This document shows, piece after piece, positions 48,469 to 61,645 of a DNA stretch of 64,000 nucleotides; position 1 is the stretch's first letter; every line of letters starts with the position of its first letter. The translations under genes were made by a program, and so were the position numbers. The notes beneath the pieces were generated by a model. That model saw only the letters and a program-made list of their open reading frames with translations. It did not search any database and was not told where the DNA came from. The stretch spans positions 79,111,386 to 79,175,385 of the forward strand of contig CM056376.1 in the NCBI GenBank assembly GCA_029718625.1, read 5' to 3'. Source of the stretch: Synaphobranchus kaupii (Eukaryota; Chordata; Actinopteri; Anguilliformes; Synaphobranchidae).

Positions 48469-48652
48469 AAATTTGGAATGGGAATCTGAAGACCATCCTG
48501 GGGCTCTTCTTTAACCTCTCCCGGTACAAACAGCAGCAGCAGCAGCAGCAACAGTACTACCAGTCCCTCTTGGAACTCCAGCAGCAGGTTACACACCAGG
48601 CCACCGGGGCGGCAACAACGAGCCACCACAAAACACAAGATATGCAGTCCAG
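48469..48652 (+). CDS. nav3: nav3 exon: end of CH domain and polyglutamine linker
   Basis: A 184-base exon that completes GAA and reads EIWNGNLKTILGLFFNLSRY, the end of the CH domain. It continues with KQQQQQQQQ, QYYQ, SLLELQQQVTH, a short Ala/Thr-rich stretch and QDMQS. The QYYQSLxELQQxVTH segment and QDMQSS are features of NAV3; NAV2 has an unrelated, longer Q/P-rich linker here. The acceptor is TTATTTTGCCAG. The donor AG|GTAGCT is weaker than those of the other exons. The exon begins in phase 1 and ends in phase 2. The glutamine run is encoded mostly by CAG with a CAA near its end, so it could vary in length between individuals. Confidence 0.87.
48537..48560 (+). repeat. nav3: CAG repeat in nav3 coding sequence
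   Basis: Several CAG codons with a CAA interruption encode part of the glutamine run after SRYK. Coding trinucleotide repeat; boundaries approximate. Confidence 0.8.
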
Positions 48653-49516
48653 GTAGCTCCTCCCTCTTCCCCCTCCTGCCCCTCTGCAACTTCATTGGCT
48701 CAAACAATTTGAGAGGCATCCTCAGTGAGGCTGATTGGGTGTTTACAGATTTTGACTGAGGCAATGGAAATCTACAGTTTAACAGGAAAGCATTATAAGG
48801 ATAAATTTGTCAGTGATATGGTCAAATACACACAGTTTTACTCCAATGCTCTCTTTAATATGTGCTAAAAGTTACTGTGTATTATGAAAGTAATATGATA
48901 TGAAGTATTTGAACACAGTGACAACTGTGTAGCTTAATGGCTGAATTAAAATAAAACTGTTGGATGTAGGATAGTAGTGGAGTGCTATTTATGGGACAGC
49001 AGCAACACAATGACTAACTTATCCTAATCACTAGCAGCAGGAGGAGAGTTCAAAATCAATATCTGAAATGACTGTAAATTTGTCCTCTAGAACTGGAGTT
49101 GACCACCACTTATCCAGGTTCATTACAGGGGACAATCATATAGAAAATTATTTGATGCTTTTTATGGTAGAGAGATGTTAAAAACCCTAAGACCACTTCC
49201 TCATTTTGTTATTTATCTCTCTTAATGTCAGTTTGGTTCAGGATATTTCAGTGTTTAATGTTAAATGATGGATGTTTCTACATGTATCGGATGACAGCAA
49301 TTCAATATACCTATTGAAAGACTATAATAGTGTATACAGGGAAACAATAGTGTAATATCGGTAACATATATGGCTTTAACTTTTAAGCATCTAAACCACA
49401 ATTACAAAAGCATCTACACAGGTGATTCCTATTAATTTCAATGCTAATTAACAGCATGTGTCTGCTTAAAAGGGGTCTAACCAGCAGCACTGTGCAAGGC
49501 AAGTGTCCAAAGTAAG
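48653..49516 (+). other. nav3: nav3 intron, non-coding
   Basis: No element or gene recognised. Confidence 0.5.
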
Positions 49517-50400
49517 ATGAGGATACTAACAGAGTTCCAAAGGGGCCAAATAGTTGGCACAATTATTTAAGGTGGCAAGGGGAACAGTGTAAAAAATTAT
49601 GACAACATATGCCCAACACCAAAAAATAGCATCAGCAAAAAATAACTATGGCCGCAAGTCAAAGCTCTCCGACAGGGACAGACGGACACTTGGTAGGATA
49701 GTTGCTAGTAACCACAGAACTACAGCTCTAAAAATCACCACACAATTGAATCAATCCATATTTGCACCGGTCTCAACAAAAACAGTACATTGTTCACAAA
49801 GCCGGTATTTATGGCAAGGGCCGTAATTTGGAAACCATTTGTATCTAAGGCTAATGCACAAAATCACATAATATGGTGTAAGGAACACAAAACCTGGACC
49901 CCTGAGCAATGGAGAAAAGTGATATGGTCTGATGTCATCTTTTACTCTTTTTAATACATCTAGATGGGTTTATGTTTGGAGAAAGCCTAAGGAGGCATTC
50001 AATCCACAATGTCTGTTGCCAACAGTGTATGGTGGTGGTTCTGTAATGGTATGGGCAGCCACTTCATGGGACTCATTGGGTCCAATGATTGCTCTCCATG
50101 GACGTGTAACGGGCAAACAATATGAAACCATTTTACAAGACCAGGTGCACCCTATGGTGCAAACACTGTTCCCTCATGATGTCCCCATATTCCAACATTA
50201 TAACGCCCCCACACTGCTAAAAACATCAAAGAATGGTTCCAAGAAAATGAAGATGACGTCAAATGCCTTCCATGGCCTGCACAATCACCAGATCTAAACA
50301 CAATTGAACCTTTATGGGAAGTTCTGGAGCGCAGAGTGTGAACTAGATTTCCACCTCCTTCATCCCTCAAAGAACTGGACAAAACAATCCTATTGTATTA
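49517..50400 (+). pseudogene. Dead Tc1-like transposase
   Basis: Starts MRILTEFQRGQIVGTII and meets a stop at once. It continues in other frames with NYGRKSKLSDRDRRTLGRIV (DNA-binding part), then VYVWRKPKEAFNPQCLLPTV, YGGGSVMVWAA and VTGKQYETILQDQVHPMVQ. The C-terminal motif region is only partly readable (LWEVLERRV near the end). Several stops and frameshifts interrupt it. Its sequence belongs to a different Tc1-like family from the intact copy at 41770. I could not find matching inverted ends with confidence. Confidence 0.85.
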
Positions 50401-53400
50401 AGAGGAGTCAGTATTTACATTTACGTATATTTAAAATATTTACAATCCAATCCATAATCTAACAGTTAAATTCTTTCCATATGACCACGTTGGTAGACTG
50501 TAGCAGTATAATCCCAAATGGTTCACGTCCTGAAATGTATTTCACAATCCAGCTTGAGGAATATCTAATAAAAAGAACTAGAATACCAGACATTCTCATG
50601 AGGAATCATGTCTAGCCTTGCAGAGTCACTATCTAGCCTCACCATGCCAAGGGTAAACTGCTGAGCCCTCATTACTGCCAGGGCCCTGGCAGTACAGTAC
50701 TGTGCAGGGACTTAAGCTGCACCTCCACTGGAGGAAACGCAGCTGTTTCATTCCTCCCAGAGCCTCTAACAATTCCAAAGTGGGCAGTGACAGGTGCTGC
50801 AAGGATCCCTGCCAGAACAGGAGCACAAGGCTATGTTATTGATGCATTCAGGATGGGACATGATGTAGTGATATTAGCATATATACAGCTTATCTTCTGT
50901 GGTTATAACAGAGATTGTATTCAATTTAATTAATTAATTCATAATTGTGTTGATAATTGTTGGTAAATGGTTTGAATGGTGTAATTGTAGTAACTGAGTG
51001 GGTACAGTACAAAGGAATCTGTTACCCTTTCAATGTAGCATGAGTCAAAACCATGACAAAACCATCTCCATGACAGTTTATAGACATGGTACTAAATCAG
51101 TGGTCATGTTTTGTCTCAGGCCCTGAGGACAAAAGCAATGCACATCCCTTAGGGGGATTCTTCAGTAGCTTTCAGTGAGCAGTACAATTTGAATACACCA
51201 GCTGAGCCAGGGTGCATTTATAACAGAGTACCCTAACTTTCCGCTTTTCAGTTATAGCCTCAATTCAAATTAAATCCAGCAAGTCTGCTGTCTTTCGTAA
51301 TCTTATTTGGGCCTGAAACCAAAATGTTATAAAAAGTAAAGCTGTCTGGGCTCCTGAAGAATGAAGCTTGTGGCTTTTTATAAAACAACCCCTCTCCCTA
51401 GCCCTGGTTACAGTTTCAGGGCCTGGTCTTTTATAGACAGCACCTGCCAGGGCTGGACATAGCCCATGAAGAAAAGGGTAGGCCATTAGCGGCCAGACAC
51501 CGGAGAGCCACAACAGTACAGAGGAGCAGTAATAGCACAGCTCACCCATTTAACTCACCATGTCCCACGGTGAGCAACTTGACCTCGCTATCTCACAATC
51601 CCACCACTGCTCTCCACTAGGTACCATACCCTTAGCTTTGTTTGTGTTTTGTTATATGGTTTGGACAGAGATGTAACTTTCAGTTAATAATCAGACTAGG
51701 TTCTTCTTTGCTATGATATGTTGTTTATAGAGTAATGGTAATATCTGTCTCTATTGTGTTTTGTTGGACAAAAGGACAATTTTGACAAATTTAAAATGTT
51801 TTCGAATCCCCAAAAGCTGTAATGTGTAATTCAGTTCTTTCTTTAATTCACTCAAAAGTTATACACTATTTGTTATACATTTTATGTATTTGGGGCACAA
51901 ATCTCTGTTCTCTGTCATCTGAAAATCACATTATTAGTCTGTTACCTCTACTGGTAAATTTTGATGCTTATGTAGCCTTTATTGTACTGTACAGCCTTTT
52001 GTATTTTTAAGCCACTTATGTAGGTCATGTTTCACGATGACCCACAGACATAAGCATGTGGACTGGAATTTAGTATCAGAATGCTACTGTACATTCTATC
52101 AGGCATAAATTAGATCACAGCAGCTCAGAGAAATGGCAAAGTTTCAAAACAAAGTCATCTGAGTGACATGTGCCATCTCCAAATTAAATGTAATGAGCCA
52201 CATGCTAATTTAGCATCGATGTGCAATGCAGTCCTTCTGCATCATGCTGACGCCTTGGAAAGCTATTTTCAAACGGTTTAAATGGGGTAAAGCTGTAATT
52301 AAATTCCAACAGTAAGCAGCCCTTAGATGTTGGCTTTTGAAGTGCCATAGACATCTGTCTCGTTCGCCAGACAGGAGATATTCATGTTGCTGTGGTTCCT
52401 CTGGGTCACACACAATGTCCTTGGTCACAGTTGAGTTGTGTGGACCAAGGACATTGTGAAATCATTGATTCCTGCACACATCAGTACAAGGCGCTGTTCT
52501 TGCCATGTGAGTCTAACCATAAAAAGCATGCTGAACGGTATTACGTTAGCTACACATTGAATAAGGTTACACTTAAAGAAGCCACAAATTTCATTAAAAA
52601 AACCAGGGAAAATCTCATTCATCTCATTGGAAGATTAAAGGTAGAATGTTCGTAAATGTGAAAGTTTTAGTTTCTCACCACCAGAAATGTGAAGGGAACC
52701 ACATCTGGATTGTTTTAATGGATGAAAAAGTAGAAAACTCAAGTGAAGACCATTCCTGTCTTGCGCCTTTTGGATTTGATTGGGGTTTGGGAGTTGTGGA
52801 TTTATTTTTGAAGAATGCGTCTGTTCACAGGTCATCAATCCAGTAATCTGTAATCCCTACCTGAGGCGCACTGCCTGGCTCAACCACAGTCTCCTCTGTA
52901 TGGGATGGGCTTGTTGCTGTGGTGATGGTGATTTATGCTCCCATGGATAGCAGCTGGAAGCGTGGATGTGACGCCTCAGATGAGGTGGGCGAGAGAAGGA
53001 GACCCTGGAGTGACACAGCGGAAAAAAATTATCTTAACTTGGGAGCTAAACCTTTATACCGAAGTGCAAGATGTGTTCTGGGAGGAGTGGCAGCCTTCAT
53101 TAGTCATTCTGAAGTTGCCATCTTCTTGGCAAGAGTAGGTTTTTCACTTTGGTTCTGCTTAAAGACATCCAGAGAGGAAAGAAAATGTAATGATATTTAG
53201 CCATTTTCTTTTTTTATCTGTGAAGGATTTCCTGAAAGGGGCCTTACTATCATTGCTAAATAAATGTGAAGTATGTCCCACCTACCTGTAAATTTGCAGG
53301 ATGGCATATCTGCCCTCCATATTTACTCATTAGAATATGGTGGACCTGCAGAAACCTTGAATTTGGGGTCTCCTTTTTGGTGACAATCGCTTCCATGTGT

Positions 53401-56400
53401 TTGAAGTCTTCTTGTGGCAACTTCCTCATCACAAACAGCAGGCAAAATGCCAAAAAAAAACTTCTCAATGGCCAGTTATCATCCATGATTAATTTTGCAA
53501 TGGCTCACGATTCATTAGAGAAAGTATTAATTACCCGTGAAAAGGAAAAGGATCATTTCAACTCAAACTAATTACAGTCTGGGCAATTTGAACTGGAACT
53601 TGCCATGGACCATTGCCGTTTATCTGAGTTTTTATCAGTCTTTTCAGCAATGCAAAAACAATAGCCAAAAACCCCGGGGTGCAGCAGTGCTAAAATGTAC
53701 ATCAGTCAGATGTAATGCAACAGCAGGGAGCAGGATGCTTTTTTGAATGTATTTCTTTATCAGCTATCTGGACCGCTGTTCATTATTTCACATACAGGAT
53801 GCCAGAGTTGATGTATCTAAATTCTTAATTTCCTCAAGTTATCAAAGTATCATGCCCTCAGCACGTTGTTTACATTTCTACAAGTATACAGTTATTAGTT
53901 CGGTTTTATTGTTAGATGCAATGTATAGGAGGAAAGCACATTAAACATTATTTGCAATTCTCATTTTGTATACACTGTGCATAGTTTGTTTTCAGTAACT
54001 ATGGTTACAAAACCAAAAAATAAGATATTCAAGTAGAAGCACATATAAGTCTTACTTGGCCTATGGCAGTACACATAAGTTTTCAAACTGATGCTGTTCC
54101 CAGTGTCGTCAATTTAGCAATTTAGGCATGGCAAAGTGGCATTACATAAAATATTAAAGATATGAAAACTGATTTTACAGCACTGGACTATGGTATTGAT
54201 GAAAAGCATGCTTACTTCAACAACAGTGATTTTGACAAAACGGTGAAGTTTTTCAAGTTTTTGCTGCGGGATTCTATATTTTTCAGAACAAATGCAGAAA
54301 AGCGTGTGCTGCATTCTGAAAATGCAGATATAGGTTATCTATCATGACATTCCACTTAGTTTTGAGTTGAGAGGTGTCTGTACTGATTTGCAAAAACTGC
54401 ATAATTGTAATATTTTTTTTAAAATTGAATGATGTGGCTCGCATTTATCCTAAATACAAAATGCACACAAAATGGGTTCTAGTGCACAAACAAGAGGTGA
54501 TAGCTGCGCTTACTTATTCCCTAAAGTGTTAATGTTAAATAACATTGGCAAGCTATGACAGCTATCATTAGATTGGCTTACTTATTGTTTGTGTTTAGCA
54601 AATCAGTATGTCAACCACTATACCTCGCTATACCAAAATGACACCCCTGAATGTACCACGCATCACTTTGTTTTACACAAAATGGACTCACCACTTGTAA
54701 AGTTAGCTGCTGAAGACTGAAATATTCTGGTTCTGTGTAGATATGTTTTGAGCAGACTGAAGACTCATTTTAAGCTTCATACATTATGCTGTGTGGTTGT
54801 ATAAAGTGCTTGTGGTAGCATATCTAATATAAAGTTTAATTTAAATGGCTTAGTCTTTGTTATTGATACAGCCAGTTTGAAGACACAGCAAAATAATGTT
54901 GGTATGATATTTTTTGACAAGCAGCCAAAAGTCACCTTTGAGAAATATTATAATTACATTTGATAACATTTCCAGTCTAGGAGTCTTTTCCTCTCTAATA
55001 TGTGCCGGATATGAATTGCCAGTGTGCCAGAAATGACCTCTGGGTCAGCGTGCACACTTCCTACAGTAAGTTGGAATAATGAGTTTCAAGGCAGGGCACA
55101 CAGATGTTCACGTGTGTATTATTTCCTATAAATGGACTTTAAATAGCCCTGCGGGAAACAGTCACTAGCTTTTAGTGTCAAGCAGAGAGGCTTTGGAGAA
55201 GGACATAAGAGCATGTATCAGATGTGGAATGCCACTTCTATCACTGTCATAAAACCAAGATTTAAATCTGTTTTTCCCACTTATTGCCTGTTTATAAGCA
55301 GAGGACTTTCCTGCATTCCCTCATTTTCACTTGACCACCCCAAGACACATGTAATATACAGTACGTCACATTCGACTTCCAAAGGTCATTAAGTTATTTC
55401 TGTTTCTAGATCATTAAAAGTGGGCGTGAGTGTTGGTTTACAGTATAGTTCAGCAGACGAAGCAGTTTGTTCATTGTTGATATAGCTATTTTAGCTCACA
55501 AGCTTCTGAGGGGGAACTAATTAAATAACCTTTCTCCACAGCGAACATTTTGGAATATTTGTTAGTCACATTGAGTGCACCTACCTCTGGATGCAGTAAA
55601 GCCCAAGGGAAAACGCAGAAAAACCCCTTGTTCCCTGACTGTCAAGTTATGGAAGAACACTCTAGTATTATGAAGGAAGTTGTGTGACAGTGTTGCAACA
55701 TAGATTAGTTAACATTTTATAACCGTCAAGGTAACACTGCATTAAGATTCACCTACGTATACCTCTGTACTTAAATTGTAACTAATTTGGTAACAAGAGG
55801 GTATTATTGAGTAACTCCAACACAGGTAACATTGAATAACAGTTAGTGGTATTCTTAATTAAATATTTTATTTACAATCATAGGACACACCTTCATACAC
55901 AACAAATAAACCTTCATGTTAATTTCACAACGTGTCTTTATGATATGGAATGATTTAATTTCAGCAGGAAATTTGGCCTTTCACATGTGTAATTAAGAAT
56001 ACTACTAACTGCTGTTGCATGTTACCTACTAACCTCTTATTACCAAATTAGTTTCATTTAACTACACAGGTATAGGTGCAGCTTAATGTAAACTGTTGCC
56101 ACATTCAATTAAAGTACCTACAACATGTAACAGGATGTAACTGAACCTGGTGTTATCTGTTTCGTCATTTATTTGGCTTGGTTTCTCGCAATCAATAACT
56201 ACATCCGTATGAAGAAAGGCAGTCGGCTTGGATTGTCGCATGCCCTTGAGTGCAATCCCAACTTCCTCGGCTCTGAAATGTCCTTGCTTGTTTTTCCTCA
56301 CTTTATCTTCCTTATGCCTGTCCCGCGAGGCCCCTGTCCCTCCTTCCCTCCCTCCCTTGGACCGTTCAGGATGTGTGCATGTTTCACTACAGGCAGCTGG

Positions 56401-58200
56401 GGTGGAGGCCAGACAATTGCTCACCCAGATGGGCCGTCAAAGCTTTTAGTCACTATGCCTCCCACCTCCTCATAGTTAAGCCCCATGAACACACAAGCAG
56501 AAAAATCACCAACGAGGTCTTTGTTGGTACTCGGTTGGTGGAGCAGGAGACACACTCTACTGGATTGGTTACTTCAGCTTCCTCGTCTTCCCCCATTGGC
56601 CCCACCTTTTGGGGGCGGGCAGAGGCTGCAACGCTCTTCAGTGTCAGTAGCGTTTTCGTGCCAGCGCCAGATGCGGGGACTGGGGGCCGGCCTTGCAATG
56701 CTAGGCAAAAGGGGCTGATCCAGGGGGAATAACTCCCACCTGACCCTGAGGGATGACCGGCCAAGGCCGCCCTCACACCTGCAGTCACGAAGGCCAGTCA
56801 CGGTCAACTCAGCTGAGGCTTGTCAGGGAAGAATACTGCTCGCAAACAGGGCTTCTCTGGAGTCCTCTTAAGTCTCATGAAGTGCTCTTTTCCACAAAGT
56901 GGTGAATACAGAGGGAGGTGGTAAGGCAGGAAAAGGGGCATAGCTCTTCTGAATCTACCATGTCATATTCGCAGCATTATAAGCAGTATTTCACTGGTGT
57001 GTTACTTTCATTTGCATGTGTGCTGTGATTGTCATTACAGTAATTGCTTTACAGTAATTGCTTTAATTCATGCACACGCTCACATACACACACACGTACA
57101 TACACACACACATACAGAATAAGTCATAAAGAATGACCTCAATTACCTAAATTGTATAGGTCAATTACAGAGACCCACCACCCAGTGCAAGCTGTCTCTC
57201 TGGATCGTGCTGTATGTTACGGTTAAATCACAATTTAACCCTCCATTATATAGAACTCAGGCTGCTCTACAGTGTGTTAGTTCAATATTCGACAATCAAC
57301 AGTTCATTGTCGTGACCATCTATACATTCGTCATCATTTTGGAGCTAATTACTTTGTGTGAAGCTTTCTTCTGACAGCAGAATGGGCTGTGTAAAGCCAC
57401 ATGCGGGAACCATAGGGAAACGGCATGGTTCGACAGCCCTCACAGTGTGATTTCGCTTCTGTCTACCATCGGAGAGGAAGGGCAAGCCTTGGGATCTCCT
57501 CCTAGGATCAAAACAGCAGAGCGTTACTCACACTGAGATAAAGTGCATTTATTTACAGATTTATATGGTCCCAAGGGACCCTTTTGGAGTTCAGGAACAT
57601 GCTATAGGTGGAGAGGTGGGCTCTGGTTGTGGAGAAAAGAAACCTGGAGTTAAAGCTCACTGAACCTTTGTGCTTTTACAGATCCATCAATCAGTGGGAG
57701 ATCCATTGCTAGGAATGTGGTAGGTGTAGGAATGGCTATTTGTTGTGTTTCCAAAGAAAGGAATTATCTGCCTTGGGTTGCCATATTGATTATCTTAAAC
57801 AGTCAACACACTCTCAATCTGCATCTTTTGAGAGCTGCATTTCTTCCTCCTCACCAGAGGGCACTTCAAACGCATAGGACCGTTTCGGGACATCTAAAAA
57901 GCAACGATTTGTTTGAAGCGAACCGAAAGAATTCAAACCTGCAGTACCAAAGTGCGTTTACATGCACTTAATCAACGGCAAGCTCTATCACATGAACCCC
58001 CCGAGTAGCCTACATTCGGCACACACGTTTAGCGTCTTTCGGGGCTTGATTTCATATTTCTGTTTCCCTCCCCTCTGCTTGCAAGTTTCCTGGAAAAAAA
58101 AATCAGTGCTGCCTTATTACATTAGCGAATCTCAAACATGTCACAGTCAGTCAGGGAGATTCAATAAAGCCTCATTCCTCTGCCCTCTCTGTGTCCGCAG
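50401..58200 (+). other. nav3: nav3 intron, long non-coding stretch
   Basis: Nearly 8 kb without a supportable gene. It holds a perfect 16-bp-stem hairpin at 52411-52458, a 15-base palindrome at 52202-52216 and a CA array near 57073-57116. The GC-richer part at 56230-56810 has overlapping open frames in several phases but no known domain. Confidence 0.55.
52411..52458. other. Perfect inverted repeat (hairpin)
   Basis: CACAATGTCCTTGGTC (52411-52426) is exactly mirrored by GACCAAGGACATTGTG (52443-52458), with a 16-base spacer that can add a few more pairs (ACA/TGT). It lies in unique-looking intron sequence, not in a recognised transposon. Confidence 0.8.
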
Positions 58201-58275
58201 TCTCACGGCACGGTACACCACTGCCACTGCCACAGGTCACAGCGGAGCAGGACTAGCTCAGAAGAAAAACACAAG
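58201..58275 (+). CDS. nav3: nav3 exon: first exon after the CH-domain linker
   Basis: A 75-base exon that completes a serine codon (AG|T) and reads LTARYTTATATGHSGAGLAQ then KKNTR. It aligns with human NAV3 LAARYATQSNHSGIATSQKKPTR, so the join QDMQS-S-LTARY is convincing. The acceptor is CTCTGTGTCCGCAG and the donor CAAG|GTAAGT; the exon ends in phase 2 with the arginine codon split. This region lies between the CH domain and the serine/proline-rich middle of the protein. The next exon (LPGPSRVP... in human) is not found in the remaining 5.7 kb. Confidence 0.83.
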
Positions 58276-60734
58276 GTAAGTTTTTGCCAATGGTTGAAGT
58301 GACCAACGTTGTAGCAGCATCGTAGCATGGCAGGAGCCAGTCTCACAATCTGATTTCGCCAGGTTCATAGTTGGGAAACAGCTGTCACATACTTGTGTAA
58401 GGTAGCCCACTTAAAGTGAACTGCTTTGATAGAAATTCAGCTTTATAAACAGATATGTGAGCTAAGCAAGTTGCTTAGCTCACTGAGTAGCCTAAGTGAC
58501 AACTGTTAAACAAGTCAATTGTGGAGTATTAATGGTGATGTTACTGCCAGCCCCGTTTGTCCCTTGATGGATGTTAGGTTGTTGAGTTTGGGTTTGTTAA
58601 GGCATGCTCAAGTATTTTTGAGTCATGTCTGTGTGCAACATTTATTTATGACATTTGTTTTAACATGTATAAGTAAGATATTTATGGTCCATTTTATATG
58701 TTAATATATTTTATATGTAATATGTTATATTAACAATCAGAGATGAGTTCAGGAAGTGTGGCTGTTACCTCTACTGGTGCTATTACTACAAGTTTGTTCT
58801 CATGATGGTCAGACTGGCAGAGAGCTACTTGTGAACATTTGTTTCTTTCATGGTGGCTCAGATCATCACACTGAGAACTGACAATCATTTTCACACAAGC
58901 CATTTCTTCAAATTATAACTCTTACTCCACATACACATTTTACTATATATATAATTATTCTTGTTATTTTCTGTTTACTCTGAGGCTTAAAGTGTGTATT
59001 GAAAACCCATTATTCTAATGAAAATGGTACAAAAATGTAAAAACCACCATTAATATTATGACTGTAAATTGGCCCACGTTAAGCTAGAGTACAGCAGTAT
59101 GATTTGCCTTTAACTCAGTCTAACAATAGTCAGCAAGGCTTGAGGTCTGATCACTGCATTACAATTTGTTACATGTGATATGCTTTGCAAGTTATCCGTC
59201 CGACCACAATCGAGTTTGGCCATTACTCCGTAAACCCATATCCCTTAGCATTGCTCTCCGGCTATCTCTTTCTCTCTCTCTTTCTCTTGCTCTCTCTCTG
59301 TCCCTGTCCCTGCCTCCCCCTCTTCATCTACTTAGACGGTTCAGACAGTGCATGTGACCTCTGAGCAATGAGCAGGAACAGATAGCTCTTTGAGTGCCCA
59401 CGGCTGTCGCTGTGGGTCGTGCCCAGGCTGCGCGTGCGAATCGTCACTCGTCGGGTGTGTGGCTGCAGAGTCCCCTTCACGCTGGGGGCCACAGGGGGGG
59501 TGTGGCACTATCTGGCCACACGCCAGCCGTGGCTATAAACATCATTGGCGAACGAGTCCGCCGGGACCCATCGAGTATGCTCGTGTACACTGTCTCACTC
59601 CTGATGACTGTTCAACAGCAAATTTATACCTGAGAAACAAAAAAATTATACTGAGAGCTGTTTATGTGAATGTGTAATGTTTTCTGTGTAACGTTTATTT
59701 ATGCGAAACAGTAGCTTATCTTGTTTGAGAACTACAAGGGGTGCTTTTTTAATACTATTCTCTTTTTTTATTGTGTGTCAACATCCCTGGAATTAGTTAT
59801 AGACCTGGAATACATTCCAAACTGTATGCCAGAGCTTTTTGCCCAAAGTGGTAGCTATAACGTGTACATACCTGAAGAAGGTATAGGATGTTAGCAATGC
59901 TGTTCTCATGGGACAAAGCAAGAATTTGTTTCTTGACGTAAATAAAGAAAAACAGCATATTATTAGCACTCTATATGAAACTGTAATATTACAATTAATC
60001 TTTTCTTTGGATAGCCCAGAAAGGCCTGGAATTACTGGTACCCTACTCCAGTTTTCCACAAATTTTAATTTTCTCAAAGCAGGGGGTAGGCTGTGCATAT
60101 GCCTGCTCACCATATTAAATGAGTTTTTGGTGCTTCGTAATTGCGGTGTATCCAGCAGCAGACCTGTCGAAAGATAAGCCCTCCATTTCAGCACCGTCCT
60201 GAGCGCCCTGTCGAAGTTTCCTTGAGTGTAACGGTCCGAGAGGCAGTATCCTCAATAAGGTGTAGAAGTTGGAGCATATGGCCAAGCCTTCTGTTGAGTT
60301 ATACCCTCCCTGGACCTTCATACGGGTCACAGAGCCTTGTGTAAGAAGCCGAGTGCAGAAACGTCTGTGTGCTGTGATTTAAAATGTGACAGTTAAACCT
60401 GCACTATTTCACAAGCAAGTCCGTGCTCGTCTTTTCCCTTTATTGCTTGTTGGCTGAAGTATTTTAAGCCCATTCGTCTTGTTTTTTTATTGCCTTATAA
60501 TCCACACTGGTTTTATCAACTGCTCCTCAGCTGACACATTTCAAATGACCATGGTCAAGGTGGACCTGCACAAGTGTGCCCATCCACTCTTCCAGAGACA
60601 CTGAGGGGTTATTGTTTAGGCTAACTATTGTCCACTCATTAATGTATTGAATATTTGTTTGGGTCAGCTGGTTAGTGTGACCAAAACAAGGAATGACTAA
60701 GATGAATAAGCAGAGTGATTGGACCACAAAAAAG
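58276..60734 (+). other. nav3: nav3 intron after the fifth visible exon
   Basis: No gene recognised. A CT-rich run lies near 59265-59325. It is followed by a GC- and CpG-rich block (about 59385-59600) with two overlapping open frames of unknown meaning. Confidence 0.5.
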
Positions 60735-60890
60735 CAGTGCCGGCCCGAGCCTTTGAGGGTCCCTAAGCAGAATTTGATTTGGGGGCCCTCCCCCTGCTGA
60801 ATTATATATACATTTGAATAATTAGGGAGCCCCTTTTGGTTGAATGGCCCTAAGCAGCCGTTTATGTCGCTTATTAAGTGGCCGGCTCTG
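60735..60890. mobile_element. hAT-type MITE with 8-bp target duplication
   Basis: Ends CAGTGCCGGCC and GGCCGGCTCTG are inverted copies with one mismatch. CAAAAAAG stands on both sides (60727-60734 and 60891-60898). It is 156 bases long with no coding capacity. Confidence 0.88.
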
Positions 60891-61167
60891 CAAAAAAGCT
60901 ACAGCGGAGGTCATGGTGCACACTGGTGGTAGCGGTGATTGACAGTGGTTCATCTTCTGTACGTTGTGCAGTGGAAACTTTAGAGGTGTGCTTGTCCTTC
61001 TTTTCCCGCTGCCCTTCATCCTCGCTTATTATGTTCTAAAATTAATCCTCTCATTCTTTATTCTAATTGAGTGAGGAGAATACAAATTACAAAGCTGCCA
61101 CCAACAGAAGTCTATTATATGACAGACTGCTGCAATGCCGGTAACTCCACTGTTTACAAATTGACGT

Positions 61168-61645
61168 AAAGGGGTAATAAACACTAAATCAAATATTTTG
61201 AGTTATAAAGCCAAGTATCTCGTCTCAATTTCATAAATCACATATATCCTATTGTTTAAAAAAACCAGAATGTAATTAAGCTGTGCCACCGCGTTTTGTG
61301 TCAAAAAAGAGGCATTCGCTGAAATCCAAACTGAAATGTTTCGTTTGAGCCACGCTCCTATCCGTGACGTGAAAAAAAGGTCAAAACCTTTTTTCCACAT
61401 TAGCAAGTCAACGCCCCATCTCCCCCTCTTCTTGATTGATGGGTATTCAAACTGCGCAAATTAACGTTAGACCTTTAATTTCAAACGGGTTTCTGTTTGA
61501 ACAGTTTTCATGATGCATTACCGGATGGATCTATCGCCCCTCCTCCCCCCTCCCGTCTGTGTTCTCTCACTCGAGCCCAATTTGCGTCTTTTGAAATTGT
61601 GAAGTGGTCGGAGACAGAACAAAAGCCGGTGTTTATTACCCCTTT
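61168..61645. mobile_element. TIR DNA element (MITE)
   Basis: Left end AAAGGGGTAATAAACAC is perfectly mirrored by GTGTTTATTACCCCTTT at the right. It is 478 bases long with no transposase. No clear target duplication, so the superfamily is open. Confidence 0.7.

Noticed and set aside
56083..56807. Cluster of overlapping frames in a GC-richer part of the intron
   Set aside because: Up to five phases on both strands are open at once, and none has a recognisable domain or splice context.
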